The notes: generated by a model from the letters alone, not told the origin. Shown: positions 17,749-26,680, counted from the first letter of the stretch. The stretch is DNA of 64,000 bases from Sphingorhabdus sp. M41 (GCF_001586275.1 NZ_CP014545.1:3126501-3190500); one strand, 5' to 3'. Numbers and translations: made by a program.

Positions 17749-18163
17749 AAGCAGCGGTACCAGCGGCTCGAGTTTTTCGATCATTGGTGACGGCATAGTC
17801 ATTACCGGCAATATCGAATCGAAAGTTGATCTGCATATCGACGGCGAAGTGATCGGCGACGTGAAATGCCTTTCGCTGGTTCAGGGGCCATCGAGCAAAA
17901 TCAAGGGTGCGATCATCGCGCAAAACGCCAGCCTGTCCGGCTCGGTCGAAGGCTCGATTGACGCGGGCGATCTTGCCATCGCCTCGACCGCCCGCATCGG
18001 CGGGGACGTTACTTATGAAAATGTGACGATCGAGCAAGGCGGTCATGTCGACGGCAAATTCAAGCACCGCAGCAGCAAGGCACCCAATCTTGCCAAATCG
18101 ACGGTGAACATGAATGAAATGGCTATCCCGCTGGAGCTGACCCCAGGCGACAAAGCAGCCTGA
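17669..18163 (+). CDS. Bactofilin (polymer-forming cytoskeletal protein)
   Basis: A 164-residue bactofilin: disordered Ser/Ala/Lys-rich N-terminus (about 1-33), then the beta-helical DUF583 core (SFSIIGDGIVITGNIES, HIDGEVIGDVKCLSL, SGSVEGSIDAGDLAI, ARIGGDVTYENVTIEQGGHV) and a disordered tail. Bactofilins polymerise without nucleotide and scaffold wall enzymes. ATG 17669 lies 80 bases inside the M23 gene with GAGG upstream; a GTG at 17741 would cut the overlap to eight bases but has less support. Tight overlap implies coordinated expression with the peptidase. Confidence 0.92.
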   Translation: MFSRSKPSHDNVQKRPAAASQAPAVARSSGTSGSSFSIIGDGIVITGNIESKVDLHIDGEVIGDVKCLSLVQGPSSKIKGAIIAQNASLSGSVEGSIDAGDLAIASTARIGGDVTYENVTIEQGGHVDGKFKHRSSKAPNLAKSTVNMNEMAIPLELTPGDKAA

Positions 18164-18208
18164 AGACGCCATTCTGCGCTAACATCTGATCGAAAACCGC
18201 CGCCAGTG

Positions 18209-19720
18209 CTAGTTTCTGGGCGCCTGTCTGCGATAGCTGAGCGCCTCCGCCACATGAATCCGACCAATTTCACTCGCGCCAGCCAGATCGGCGATGGTAC
18301 GGGCTACGCGCAAAACCCGGGTATAGCCGCGCGCGGTTAACCGCATCGCTTCAGCCGCCTGCATCAGCAAGGCCTGTCCCGGCTCGTCGGGCGTGGCAAA
18401 TTGTTTCAGCGCTTCGCCGTCGATTTCGCTATTGGTCCGTGCCTCCAGATCAGCATAGCGTTCACACTGAATTGATCGCGCGCTTGCAACCCGCGCTGCC
18501 ACCGTTTCCGACCCCTCTGCTGACGGCGGCATGGTCAGGTCTGCGGCGGACAAAGCTTGCACCTCGATATGCAAATCAATCCGGTCGAGCAGCGGCCCGG
18601 AGACCTTCGCCTGATAATCGGCTGCGCAGCGGGGTGCCCGCGAACAAGCCAGGGCGGCATCGCCCAAATGGCCACAGCGACAGGGATTCATCGCGGCGAC
18701 CATCTGGACGCGAGCAGGAAAGGTGACATGTGCATTGGCCCGGGCCACGCTGACTTCTCCGGTTTCCAGCGGTTGCCGCAACGAATCGAGCACCGGTCGC
18801 TGGAATTCGGGAAGCTCGTCCAAGAAAAGCACCCCGAGATGCGCCATGCTGACCTCACCGGGGCGAACTTTCAGCCCGCCGCCAACCAGCGCCGCCATCG
18901 ATGCGCTGTGATGCGGTGCGCGAAATGGTCGCTGGCGGGACATCTGGCCGCCTTCCAGTGTGCCGGCGACCGAAGCCACCATTGATACTTCCAGAGCTTC
19001 CGACGCTGACAAGGGCGGCAAAATGCCCGGCAAGCAAGAGGCAAGCAAAGATTTTCCCGATCCCGGCGGACCATTCATCAGCAGATTATGGCCGCCAGCC
19101 GCCGTGATTTCCAATGCCCGCTTCGCGGTTTCCTGGCCCTTCACATCCTTGAGGTCCGGTCCATAATCCGGCTCGGGCGCGGCCCCGGTTTCCGGTGGCG
19201 TCAATATCGACTGGCCCTTGAAATGATTCAGCAGCGCCAGCAAGTCAGCCGGTGCCAGCACTTCTATGTCACCGGCCCAGGCCGCCTCGGACCCCTGCAA
19301 GGCCGGGCAGATCAAGCCGAGACTTTTACCCGATGCGTGGAGCGCCGCCAGCAATACGCCCGGCGTTATCGCCAGCCGGCCATCAAGCGACAATTCTCCG
19401 ACCACGACATAATTTGCCAAGGTCTCGGCATCGATAATCCCCATCGCGCCAAGCAGCGCCAGCGCAATGGGCAGATCATAATGCGAACCGGCTTTTGGCA
19501 AGTCGGCGGGCGACAGATTGACCGTGATGCGTTTCGGGGGCAGCGAAAGTCCCATCGCTGCGATGGCTGCCCGTACGCGCTCCCGGCTTTCCGCGACTGC
19601 CTTGTCCGGCAGACCGACAACATTAAACGCCGGCAATCCCGGTGCAACCTGACATTGCACTTCGACACCACGCGCCTCCAGTCCGAGATAGGCCACCGTC
19701 TGAACCAGCGCCACCATCAT
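18209..19720 (-). CDS. comM: YifB/ComM family magnesium-chelatase-like AAA ATPase
   Basis: About 503 residues: an N-terminal Lon-protease-like fold domain (AYLGLEARGVEVQCQVAPGL, then PAFNVVGLPDKAVAESRER), an AAA domain with Walker A NGPPGSGKSLLASC, the Mg-chelatase motif GEVSMAHLGVLFLDELPEF, and a C-terminal domain. ComM is a hexameric helicase promoting branch migration during natural transformation. The open frame reaches 19804, but the family N-terminus is at the ATGATG at 19720/19717 behind GGGG. No other competence genes are present nearby. Confidence 0.93.
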   Translation of the reverse strand: MMVALVQTVAYLGLEARGVEVQCQVAPGLPAFNVVGLPDKAVAESRERVRAAIAAMGLSLPPKRITVNLSPADLPKAGSHYDLPIALALLGAMGIIDAETLANYVVVGELSLDGRLAITPGVLLAALHASGKSLGLICPALQGSEAAWAGDIEVLAPADLLALLNHFKGQSILTPPETGAAPEPDYGPDLKDVKGQETAKRALEITAAGGHNLLMNGPPGSGKSLLASCLPGILPPLSASEALEVSMVASVAGTLEGGQMSRQRPFRAPHHSASMAALVGGGLKVRPGEVSMAHLGVLFLDELPEFQRPVLDSLRQPLETGEVSVARANAHVTFPARVQMVAAMNPCRCGHLGDAALACSRAPRCAADYQAKVSGPLLDRIDLHIEVQALSAADLTMPPSAEGSETVAARVASARSIQCERYADLEARTNSEIDGEALKQFATPDEPGQALLMQAAEAMRLTARGYTRVLRVARTIADLAGASEIGRIHVAEALSYRRQAPRN

Positions 19721-19894
19721 AGCTGCCCCAATTTCATGTCCGGAATACTGACAATGACGAGAGATTGAGTCGAGCGGCAACCACGCCATGGCCGTAACCG
19801 TCAAAACCAGAGAGATAAACGAATGCCAGTGGTTAATATCGGGTAACTAAACCCCGATACTCTCTGGCAAGCGCCAGCCCCCCAAAGCAACCGT

Positions 19895-20626
19895 ATGAGT
19901 AAGAGTAACCAGATATACATTCCACAGAATCGCACCGATTCGGCTAATTCAAGCGGCGGTTTCCTTGTCAGCGCCTTGCTGCTTGTTGCGCTGCTCCTCT
20001 TCCCGGCCCAACCCGCGATTAGCGCTAGCAGCTATATCGTCACCGAGACGGTCGAGGTTTTCGAATATGATTTGTACGAACCAGAAGCACCGGCTGCACA
20101 GGCTAGCGCGGCATTCGGCCAATATGGTCCGTTTCGCGTAATCGCAGCGGATACGGTGGAAATGACTGGAACCGTAGACAGTTACACTCCTGCAGTCTTT
20201 CGTCAGATGATGAAACATTTCCCGGCAATCAAGCGCATCGAAATGGTTGATTGTGACGGATCCGTAGATGAGGAAGCCAATCTTAATCTGGCACGCATGA
20301 TCCGCCGCGCGGGAATCAGCACCCATGTGCCGGCCAATGGTTCGATACGCTCCGGTGCCGTAGAGCTATTTCTCGCTGGCGTCACACGAACAGCGCACCC
20401 CAATGCGGAGTTCGTTGTGCACAGCTGGATGGACGAAGATGGTCGGGAAGCGAACGATTATCCGGCCAGTGATCCGGTCCATTCGGAATATCTCGATTAT
20501 TATGCCGAAATGGGCGTACCTTCAGGGACGGCAAAAGCATTTTACGCTTTGACCAACAGCGTTCCCTTCTCGGAACAGTTGCATCTGTCGCGTAATGATA
20601 TGGCCCGCTTCCAGATGGTCCATTAA
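19895..20626 (+). CDS. Exported/membrane-anchored protein with ClpP/crotonase-like fold signature (COG3904-like)
   Basis: A 243-residue protein with an N-terminal membrane segment (FLVSALLLVALLLFPAQPAI, about 24-43) acting as signal or anchor. The middle follows the layout of predicted periplasmic ClpP-class proteins: strand and turn IKRIEMVDCDGSVDE, helix LNLARMIRRAGISTHVP, then SIRSGAVELFLAGVTRTAHP and VVHSW. The Ser in RSG and the His in VVHSW sit where such proteins place nucleophile and base. Activity is not established, and homology is inferred from pattern only. It is divergent from comM. Confidence 0.6.
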   Translation: MSKSNQIYIPQNRTDSANSSGGFLVSALLLVALLLFPAQPAISASSYIVTETVEVFEYDLYEPEAPAAQASAAFGQYGPFRVIAADTVEMTGTVDSYTPAVFRQMMKHFPAIKRIEMVDCDGSVDEEANLNLARMIRRAGISTHVPANGSIRSGAVELFLAGVTRTAHPNAEFVVHSWMDEDGREANDYPASDPVHSEYLDYYAEMGVPSGTAKAFYALTNSVPFSEQLHLSRNDMARFQMVH

Positions 20627-20749
20627 TCTTCCTCATCCGCACCCCCCGTTCACGTCTTATGCATGGTTCGGGAACAATAATCACTTCCACGCGCTTTAGT
20701 TAACGAAGCAAGCTTGCGACTCTGCCCGCAAAGCACCAAGTGGAACGAG

Positions 20750-21085
20750 ATGAACGACAAAATTAACAAGAAGCGGTGGAAATATACCTCCGGATCCCGA
20801 TTCCTCCTCTCGGTGATCGGATTCACGCTGATTCTCGTTTCGCCGATCATCGGCGCAATCCCCGGCCCGGGATTCATAATCGTCTTTCCGATCGGCCTGG
20901 CGCTGGTTCTGCAAAATTCACGATGGGCGAAGAAACGCTATGTCGATTTCAAGCGTCGATTCCCCAATTACGGCAAATGGACCGACTGGGCGATGCGCCG
21001 ACACCACCACAAGACGATTCCTGAAGATTTTGAACTGCCTATTTTCGGCAAGGTGAAAACTGGCAATCGGGACAAGAAAGTCTAG
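20750..21085 (+). CDS. PGPGW-type small transmembrane protein
   Basis: A 111-residue membrane protein. Two hydrophobic segments are split by the PGPG turn (LLSVIGFTLILVSPIIGAIP, then GFIIVFPIGLALVLQ), followed by a basic amphipathic tail (SRWAKKRYVDFKRRFPNYGK and RRHHHK). The IPGPGFIIVFPIGLA pattern matches the PGPGW-type putative transmembrane family of unknown function. The frame extends to 20714, but the ATG at 20750 after AACGAG gives the better N-terminus. It precedes the rpmH region without an obvious terminator. Confidence 0.7.
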   Translation: MNDKINKKRWKYTSGSRFLLSVIGFTLILVSPIIGAIPGPGFIIVFPIGLALVLQNSRWAKKRYVDFKRRFPNYGKWTDWAMRRHHHKTIPEDFELPIFGKVKTGNRDKKV

Positions 21086-21360
21086 AGTCAGGGCCTCTTA
21101 AAAGTACCGGCGTGGCATCAACATGGCAATATTATCGAATCAAAGCGCCCGCCAGCCATGTTTTTTGCCGTTTCAGAGAAGCTTCGGTTCGAGATTCCAG
21201 CCATTTTGTCTAGCGAAGGATTTGACCGATTTTCCCCTGTGCGCTGTTAAGAAAGCGTGCGATAGCACCGCTCTGGCTCCGCTTGCCTTCGTCGCGCAAA
21301 GCCAAATCGCGTCAAACCACGCTCCACGCATTTAATCCGCCCTGGCTCTAGCGCAAACGC
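21086..21360. other. Gene-poor spacer upstream of rpmH
   Basis: About 275 bases between the PGPGW protein and the rpmH promoter with no convincing gene. A 70-codon plus-strand frame at 21123-21335 has no family resemblance and no ribosome site. Three GANTC sites and several short purine/pyrimidine runs are present, but no clear hairpin. Probably a leader or spacer. Confidence 0.5.
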
Positions 21361-21389
21361 TTGACTTTCCGCGCCTGGCTGCCTAATCG
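21361..21389 (+). promoter_or_regulatory. Probable rpmH operon promoter
   Basis: TTGACT (21361-21366), a 17-base spacer, then TAATCG (21384-21389). The -35 box is near consensus and the spacer ideal; the -10 box is weak against TATAAT but is identical to the proposed etfB -10 box in this window. Predicted transcription start is near 21396, leaving a leader of about 60 bases that contains a terminator-like hairpin before rpmH. Confidence 0.5.
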
Positions 21390-21404
21390 CAGCCACAACG
21401 TATC

Positions 21405-21430
21405 GGCCGCAGCTTATGGCGGCCTTTTTT
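21405..21430 (+). terminator. Terminator-like hairpin in the rpmH leader
   Basis: GGCCGC (21405-21410), an eight-base loop, GCGGCC (21419-21424), then six T residues (21425-21430). It has the shape of an intrinsic terminator but lies between the proposed rpmH promoter and its start codon (21459). It could stop read-through from upstream or attenuate the rpmH operon itself. Confidence 0.6.
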
Positions 21431-21458
21431 ATCGAAATTTTGACGTAGGATATTCGCG

Positions 21459-21593
21459 ATGAAGCGTACATTTCAACCGAGCCGCCTGGTCCGCAAACGG
21501 CGCCATGGTTTCCGCGCCCGCAAAGCCACAGTTGGCGGCCGCAAAGTACTAGCCGCCCGCCGTAGCCGTGGCCGCAAGAAGCTCTCTGCCTAA
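21459..21593 (+). CDS. rpmH: 50S ribosomal protein L34
   Basis: A 44-residue, strongly basic protein: it begins [20 protein letters not shown] and ends in [10 protein letters not shown], diagnostic for L34 of the large subunit. It is the head of the conserved rpmH-rnpA-yidD-yidC-engB group. The stop lies seven bases before the proposed rnpA start, so the two are expected on one message. Confidence 0.97.
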   Translation: MKRTFQPSRLVRKRRHGFRARKATVGGRKVLAARRSRGRKKLSA

Positions 21594-21600
21594 AACCGAC

Positions 21601-22050
21601 GTGACCGCTCGTGCTACGCATGTCGAAGCACGCCCATCGCTAAATCATTTGGACTCGGAGCATTCTTCGACCGATTCGAATCAATCTGATTCAAACGGAT
21701 CGATCGAAGTGATTCGGAAGCGCGCAGATTTTCTTGCTGCCAATCGCGGCAAGCGATTCGTTACCCCCAACTTTGTCCTGCTGGCGCATCGTCGCCACAG
21801 CGATCATCCCATTCCAGCCGACACGATTCGCCGCGGCATCACGGTCACCAAGAAAATTGGCAATGCCGTGGCGCGCAATCGTATGAAACGTCGATTTCGC
21901 GCGTTGCTCGCGCATACATTGCCCAGCCATGGTATAGTTGGCGTCGATCACGTCATGATTGGCCGTAAAACCAACAAAGAAGCAGGTTTCGCGACGATGC
22001 AGGCCGATCTGGAAAAGGGCTTGCGATATCTGGCCAAGAAGCTGGGTTAG
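21601..22050 (+). CDS. rnpA: Ribonuclease P protein component RnpA
   Basis: A 149-residue protein cofactor of RNase P, which matures the 5' ends of tRNAs. The hallmark RNR motif is [19 protein letters not shown], preceded by [16 protein letters not shown]. It is longer than the usual 115-125 residues because of a Ser/Asp/Asn-rich extension of about 35 residues ([17 protein letters not shown] region). I chose GTG 21601, just after the rpmH stop; a GTG at 21568 would overlap rpmH by 26 bases. The first 230 bases hold seven GANTC sites. Confidence 0.93.
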   Translation: MTARATHVEARPSLNHLDSEHSSTDSNQSDSNGSIEVIRKRADFLAANRGKRFVTPNFVLLAHRRHSDHPIPADTIRRGITVTKKIGNAVARNRMKRRFRALLAHTLPSHGIVGVDHVMIGRKTNKEAGFATMQADLEKGLRYLAKKLG

Positions 22051-22052
22051 AA

Positions 22053-22265
22053 ATGCTGAAATCCATTTTCATCTTCTGCGTACGATGCTGGCAATGGGGA
22101 CCATCCCGCATTTTGCCTCCCACTTGCCGTTATATGCCGACCTGTAGCGCCTATGCGATCGAAGCGATCGAGAAACATGGTGCAATTAGGGGTAGCTGGC
22201 TGGGGGCGAAACGGCTATTGCGCTGCCATCCTTGGGGAGGCTCGGGCTATGACCCAGTGCCGTGA
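22053..22265 (+). CDS. yidD: Membrane protein insertion efficiency factor YidD
   Basis: A 70-residue amphipathic protein associated with YidC-dependent insertion at the inner membrane. The family signatures are the cysteine-containing [20 protein letters not shown] and the C-terminal [17 protein letters not shown]. It starts two bases after the rnpA stop and is followed by yidC after a 53-base gap. Confidence 0.96.
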   Translation: MLKSIFIFCVRCWQWGPSRILPPTCRYMPTCSAYAIEAIEKHGAIRGSWLGAKRLLRCHPWGGSGYDPVP

Positions 22266-22318
22266 CACCCTGAACACCGATCCTATTTGCAACAAATGGC
22301 CGAAAGCGGGACGAAATA

Positions 22319-24178
22319 GTGGACGATAAGCGTAATATTATCATGGCGGTGCTTCTCACCGGGATCATCCTCTTTGGCTGGCCCGTGCTGATGGAACAGT
22401 TTTTCCCGGACATGGCGAACAAGAATGACGCGGTCGAACAGGCTGACGCTCCCGCCAATGACCAGGCTGCTGGAGGCATATCAGCGCCAACGGCCGGCTC
22501 CACCGCTGGCGGCACAGACATTGCTGCCGCATCGGTACCAGAGAAAATTCGTCCATTGGCGACAGTGTTGCGCGAAAATCCTCGTGTCCTGATTGAAACG
22601 CCGCGACTGAAGGGTTCTATCAACCTCAAGGGCGGGCGCATCGATGATCTCACACTGACCGATCATACCGTTGATATGAGCAAGAACAGCGAACCTGTTC
22701 GGCTCTTTGCCCCGTCCGGAACCGAAAACGCCTATTTCAGCCGCGTTGGCTGGGCCGGTGAGGGCGTTGCGGTTCCCAATGACAATACAATCTGGTCCGC
22801 TGACCAGAGCCGTTTGACTCCGGACACGCCGGTCACCTTGAGCTGGTCCAACGAGACCGGGCAAACCTTCACGATAAAGCTGTCGATTGACGCCGACTAT
22901 CTGATCACCACCGAACAAAGCGTCACCAATCGCGGCGAGAACGCTATCGCGCTTAAACCTTATGGCCTGATCAACCGGAAACGGGATTTGAATAATATCC
23001 CGGCCAATGAAGCCAGCACCTGGACGATCCATTCCGGCCCGGTCGGTGTCTATGAAGGCGCTGCAAATTACGATGTCGACTATGAGAATCTCGCCGGCGA
23101 AGAACCGGGTTTCTTTTCAGGCCTGTTCGGCACCTCCGCGGTTGCCGGAACCAATTCCTATGACACGGAAGTCAGTTGGCTGGGCTTTACCGACAAATAT
23201 TGGCTCGGGGCATTGATCCCGGACAATATCAACGACGTCGATGCCAGATTCCGGTCTGGCGGCGGGGATATCTTCCAGGCCGAGATCGCTAAAAAGAACG
23301 CGCAGATAATCGCGCCTGGCAAACAGCTGACAACGACGACCCGTCTATTTGCCGGAGCCAAGGAAAACGCGCTTCTGGAAAAATATGAAAAAGAATTTGG
23401 TATCAAGAATCTGGATCGCGCCATCGACTGGGGCTGGTTCTACTGGTTCGAAAAGCCACTTTTCTATCTGCTCAACTGGCTGTTCAAGCTGGTTGGGAAT
23501 TTCGGTGTAGCGATCATCTTGATGACCTTCATCGTCCGTGGGATCATGTTCCCGATCGCTCAGAAACAATTCGCCTCCATGGCGCAAATGCGCGCTGTGC
23601 AGCCGAAAATGAAGGCCATTCAGGCCAAGCATAAAGACGACAAGCAGCAACAGCAGCAGGAAATCATGAAGCTGTACAAGGACGAGAAGGTCAATCCGCT
23701 TGCCGGCTGCCTTCCGATATTCCTGCAAATTCCGATCTTCTTCGCTTTGTACAAAGTCCTGATGCTCTCCATCGAAATGCGTCACCAGCCCTTTGCCCTG
23801 TGGATCAAGGATCTGAGCGCACCCGATCCGTTAACCCCGGTCAATCTGTTTGGCTTGCTGCCATTTGATCCGCCAACCTTCCTGGCCGTCGGCATATTGC
23901 CGATCCTGATGGGTATCACCATGCACCTTCAGTTCAAGCTCAACCCGGCACCGATGGATCCGATGCAGAAGCAGATATTCAGCATCATGCCATGGATTTT
24001 GGTGTTCATCATGGCGCCATTTGCTGCCGGTCTGCAACTCTACTGGACCGTCTCCAACATTCTGACCATCGCGCAGCAGAAGTGGCTCTATTCGCGCCAC
24101 CCGCAGATGAAGGAAATGATGGCAAAGGAAGCGGAAGAAAAAGCGAAAAAAGCTGCTGCTGACAAGGCCGAGGCATGA
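22319..24178 (+). CDS. yidC: Membrane protein insertase YidC
   Basis: A 619-residue Oxa1-family insertase. It has an N-terminal helix (NIIMAVLLTGIILFGWPVLM), a large periplasmic beta-sandwich (about 60-370), then the conserved core of five helices beginning at WFYWFEKPLFYLLNWLFKLV, with the hydrophilic groove Arg in FIVRGIMFPIAQKQ and the signature LAGCLPIFLQIPIFFALYKV. The tail is Lys/Ala/Glu rich and may contact ribosomes. The start is GTG at 22319. The stop overlaps engB by four bases. Confidence 0.97.
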   Translation: MDDKRNIIMAVLLTGIILFGWPVLMEQFFPDMANKNDAVEQADAPANDQAAGGISAPTAGSTAGGTDIAAASVPEKIRPLATVLRENPRVLIETPRLKGSINLKGGRIDDLTLTDHTVDMSKNSEPVRLFAPSGTENAYFSRVGWAGEGVAVPNDNTIWSADQSRLTPDTPVTLSWSNETGQTFTIKLSIDADYLITTEQSVTNRGENAIALKPYGLINRKRDLNNIPANEASTWTIHSGPVGVYEGAANYDVDYENLAGEEPGFFSGLFGTSAVAGTNSYDTEVSWLGFTDKYWLGALIPDNINDVDARFRSGGGDIFQAEIAKKNAQIIAPGKQLTTTTRLFAGAKENALLEKYEKEFGIKNLDRAIDWGWFYWFEKPLFYLLNWLFKLVGNFGVAIILMTFIVRGIMFPIAQKQFASMAQMRAVQPKMKAIQAKHKDDKQQQQQEIMKLYKDEKVNPLAGCLPIFLQIPIFFALYKVLMLSIEMRHQPFALWIKDLSAPDPLTPVNLFGLLPFDPPTFLAVGILPILMGITMHLQFKLNPAPMDPMQKQIFSIMPWILVFIMAPFAAGLQLYWTVSNILTIAQQKWLYSRHPQMKEMMAKEAEEKAKKAAADKAEA

Positions 24179-24795
24179 CCCCTCTCCACCCGAAGATCTT
24201 CTCCGGACCGATCAGCTTCCTGAAAAGTGCGCCGCAGCTGCAATTTCTGCCCGAACCGACGGTGCCGGAAATCGCCTTTGCCGGTCGATCCAATGTCGGC
24301 AAGTCGTCGTTGATCAACGCCCTGACCAATCGCAATGGTCTGGCGCGAACGTCAAACACGCCCGGACGGACTCAGGAGCTCAATTTTTTTGATGTCGGTG
24401 ATCCGCTGGTCTTTCGGATCTGTGACATGCCGGGCTATGGCTACGCCAAAGCGCCACCAAAAGTGGTGCAAAAATGGCGTTTCCTGATCAACGACTATCT
24501 GCGTGGGCGGGCGGTACTGAAACGGACCTTCGTCCTGATCGACTCACGGCACGGTATCAAACCGGTCGATGAGGAAGTCATGGAAATGCTCGACAAGGCG
24601 GCGGTCAGCTACCGGGTAGTGCTGACCAAGGCGGACAAGGTGAAGCAGGAAGAGCTGGATATCACCGCCGCAAAGGTCGCAGAAATTGCCAAGAAACATC
24701 CAGCCGCCCATCCCGATCTGCTGCTGACCTCTTCTGAAAAGAAACAGGGTATCGACGAACTGCGACTGGCCGTGCTCGAGGCTGTGCAGAGCTAG
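24175..24795 (+). CDS. engB: YihA/EngB family ribosome biogenesis GTP-binding protein
   Basis: A 206-residue GTPase needed for 50S assembly and division. G1 is FAGRSNVGKSSLINAL, the switch I region ARTSNTPGRTQELNFF, G3 DMPGYGYAKAP, and G4 VLTKADKV. It overlaps the yidC stop through ATGA (24175-24178), so it is translationally coupled to the insertase operon. Length and motifs are standard. Confidence 0.96.
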   Translation: MTPLHPKIFSGPISFLKSAPQLQFLPEPTVPEIAFAGRSNVGKSSLINALTNRNGLARTSNTPGRTQELNFFDVGDPLVFRICDMPGYGYAKAPPKVVQKWRFLINDYLRGRAVLKRTFVLIDSRHGIKPVDEEVMEMLDKAAVSYRVVLTKADKVKQEELDITAAKVAEIAKKHPAAHPDLLLTSSEKKQGIDELRLAVLEAVQS

Positions 24796-24855
24796 ATCGC
24801 AGCCTGGCGACGCTTTTCTATACACAGCGCACCATATTTGGTTATGGGACAGAAT

Positions 24856-25527
24856 ATGAAACTGATAATCGGAAACAAAGCCTATTCCAGCTGGTCGATG
24901 CGCGGCTGGCTCGCCTGCAAACAGTCGGGCCTGTCTTTCGAGGAACTGACCGTGCCATTGTTTGGCGACGACTGGGACCATGTCCGCGAAAGCGAAAATT
25001 TCGCCCCTTCTGGCGGGAAAGTCCCGATACTGTGGGATGGAGAGACCGTGGTCTGGGATAGTCTGGCGATTATCGACTGGCTTGCTGACAAGACGCACCG
25101 GGACCGCTTCTGGCCCAAAGACGAGACCGCACGCGGCATGGCCCGTTCAATGGCTGCAGAAATGCATTGCGGTTATATGGCGCTGCGCCGGCAATGTCCG
25201 ATGAATACGCGGAAAATCTACGAAGGCCTGGACTTGAGCGACGAGGTCAAGGCTGATGCCGCCCGGATTATCGAACTCTGGGCGCAGGCGCGCGCGCGCT
25301 TTGGCAGCGGCGGACCGTTTCTGTTCGGCACTTATGGCGCTGCGGACATCATGTATGCGCCAGTGGTTTCGCGCTTCCAAACTTACGGCCTGCGCCTTCC
25401 CGGCTTTGCCACCAGCTATATGCAGACCATACTCGATCATGAGTGGACCGCGCAATGGATGGAAGCTGCCGAAGAGGAACCCTGGGTGATCGAACGCCTC
25501 GAACAGCCGGAAGCGGCGAATAGCTGA
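24856..25527 (+). CDS. Glutathione S-transferase family protein
   Basis: A 223-residue GST. The N-terminus MKLIIGNKAYSSWSMRGWLA resembles the YfcF/maleylacetoacetate-isomerase-like group with Ser active site (SSWSMR). The thioredoxin-like half ends with the GKVPILWDGETVVWDSLAII segment, and the C-terminal half has GTYGAADIMYAPVVSRFQTY. In-frame starts at 24838 (TTG) and 24844 exist, but GGGA upstream of ATG 24856 and family alignment favour the latter. Substrate unknown. It lies upstream of dapE with only an 11-base gap. Confidence 0.87.
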   Translation: MKLIIGNKAYSSWSMRGWLACKQSGLSFEELTVPLFGDDWDHVRESENFAPSGGKVPILWDGETVVWDSLAIIDWLADKTHRDRFWPKDETARGMARSMAAEMHCGYMALRRQCPMNTRKIYEGLDLSDEVKADAARIIELWAQARARFGSGGPFLFGTYGAADIMYAPVVSRFQTYGLRLPGFATSYMQTILDHEWTAQWMEAAEEEPWVIERLEQPEAANS

Positions 25528-25537
25528 TCGGCCGCCA

Positions 25538-26680
25538 ATGACCCGAGCATCCACTCTCGACTATGCAAAAAGGCTGATTGCCCAGCCCAGCATCACTCCC
25601 GCAACCGGCAGCGTGTTTGACGAGATGGAAGCGATGCTCGCGCCGCTCGGCTTTGAAACAACCCGATTCATTGCTGGCGATGCGGCCGAAGATGCCGAAC
25701 AGGGCGGCCCGGTCGAGAATCTCTTCGCGATTCGCAAGGGTCCCGCCGGATCACACCATTTTGCTTATGCCGGTCATCTCGATGTCGTTCCGCCCGGTCA
25801 GGGTTGGCAAACGGATCCCTTCGCTCCCGAAATCCGCGGCGACCTTCTCTACGGTCGCGGTGCTGTCGACATGAAAGGCAGCATTGCCGCCTTTGTCGCT
25901 GCACTCCACGAAATTCCCGAAAATTTGGGTACGATCAGCCTGATCATCACCGGTGACGAAGAAGGGCCAGCACGGTTTGGCACCGTCGCGATCATGGACC
26001 TCATGGCCGAGCGTGGCATTACTCCCGACCTCTGTCTCGTCGGCGAACCGACATCGGTCCACCAGCTTGGCGACATGATGAAAATTGGACGGCGTGGTTC
26101 GGTCAATATGTGGATCACGGTGAACGGCATGCAGGGCCATGTCGCCTATCCCCATAATGCCGACAATCCGATCACCAAGCTTGGCAAGATTCTCACCGAG
26201 ATTGATGCGCTTCAACTCGACGAAGGGACCGACTGGTTCCAGCCGAGCAATATCGAATTTACCGATCTCCACGTCGGCAATCCGGCCCATAATGTCATTC
26301 CGGCCAAGGCAGAAGGACGGCTGTCGATCCGATTCAACGATCGGCACAGCGGCGAAAGCCTCAGTGCCCTGGTCGAGGAGATTGTCGAGCGGCATGGCGG
26401 CGAGCTGAAGCCGATCATTTCCGGCGAACCCTTCCTGACGCCACCGGGAGAATTTTCGGACATAGTCGCGGGCGCGATTCGCGAAGTGACCGGGGTGGAA
26501 CCTGAACTGTCCACCTCGGGCGGCACCTCCGACGCGCGCTTTCTGGCCAAGATCATGCCAGTGGTTGAATTTGGCCTCTGCAACGCCACCATGCACAAGC
26601 TCGACGAAGCGGTAGCGATTGACGACCTCGATCAGCTGTCCAAAATCTTTGCGCTGATCGTGACCCGCGCGCTGTCCTGA
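25538..26680 (+). CDS. dapE: Succinyl-diaminopimelate desuccinylase DapE
   Basis: A 380-residue di-zinc M20 hydrolase that releases LL-diaminopimelate for lysine and peptidoglycan. Metal ligands appear in AYAGHLDVVPPG, GRGAVDMKGSIAAF and IITGDEEGPA; the dimerisation domain contains NGMQGHVAYPHNADNPI, and the C-terminal ligand is in the CNATMHKLDE segment. Length is normal. It probably shares a transcript with the GST immediately upstream. Confidence 0.96.
   Translation: MTRASTLDYAKRLIAQPSITPATGSVFDEMEAMLAPLGFETTRFIAGDAAEDAEQGGPVENLFAIRKGPAGSHHFAYAGHLDVVPPGQGWQTDPFAPEIRGDLLYGRGAVDMKGSIAAFVAALHEIPENLGTISLIITGDEEGPARFGTVAIMDLMAERGITPDLCLVGEPTSVHQLGDMMKIGRRGSVNMWITVNGMQGHVAYPHNADNPITKLGKILTEIDALQLDEGTDWFQPSNIEFTDLHVGNPAHNVIPAKAEGRLSIRFNDRHSGESLSALVEEIVERHGGELKPIISGEPFLTPPGEFSDIVAGAIREVTGVEPELSTSGGTSDARFLAKIMPVVEFGLCNATMHKLDEAVAIDDLDQLSKIFALIVTRALS

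Noticed and set aside
20670-20735. GGAAC-containing stretch upstream of the PGPGW gene as an EcfG (general stress) promoter
   Set aside because: GGAAC is present, but no GTT lies at the required 16-17 base distance.
21568-21600. GTG at 21568 as the rnpA start (26-base overlap with rpmH)
   Set aside because: The extra 11 residues only re-read rpmH codons; GTG 21601 directly after the rpmH stop is simpler. The choice is not proven.
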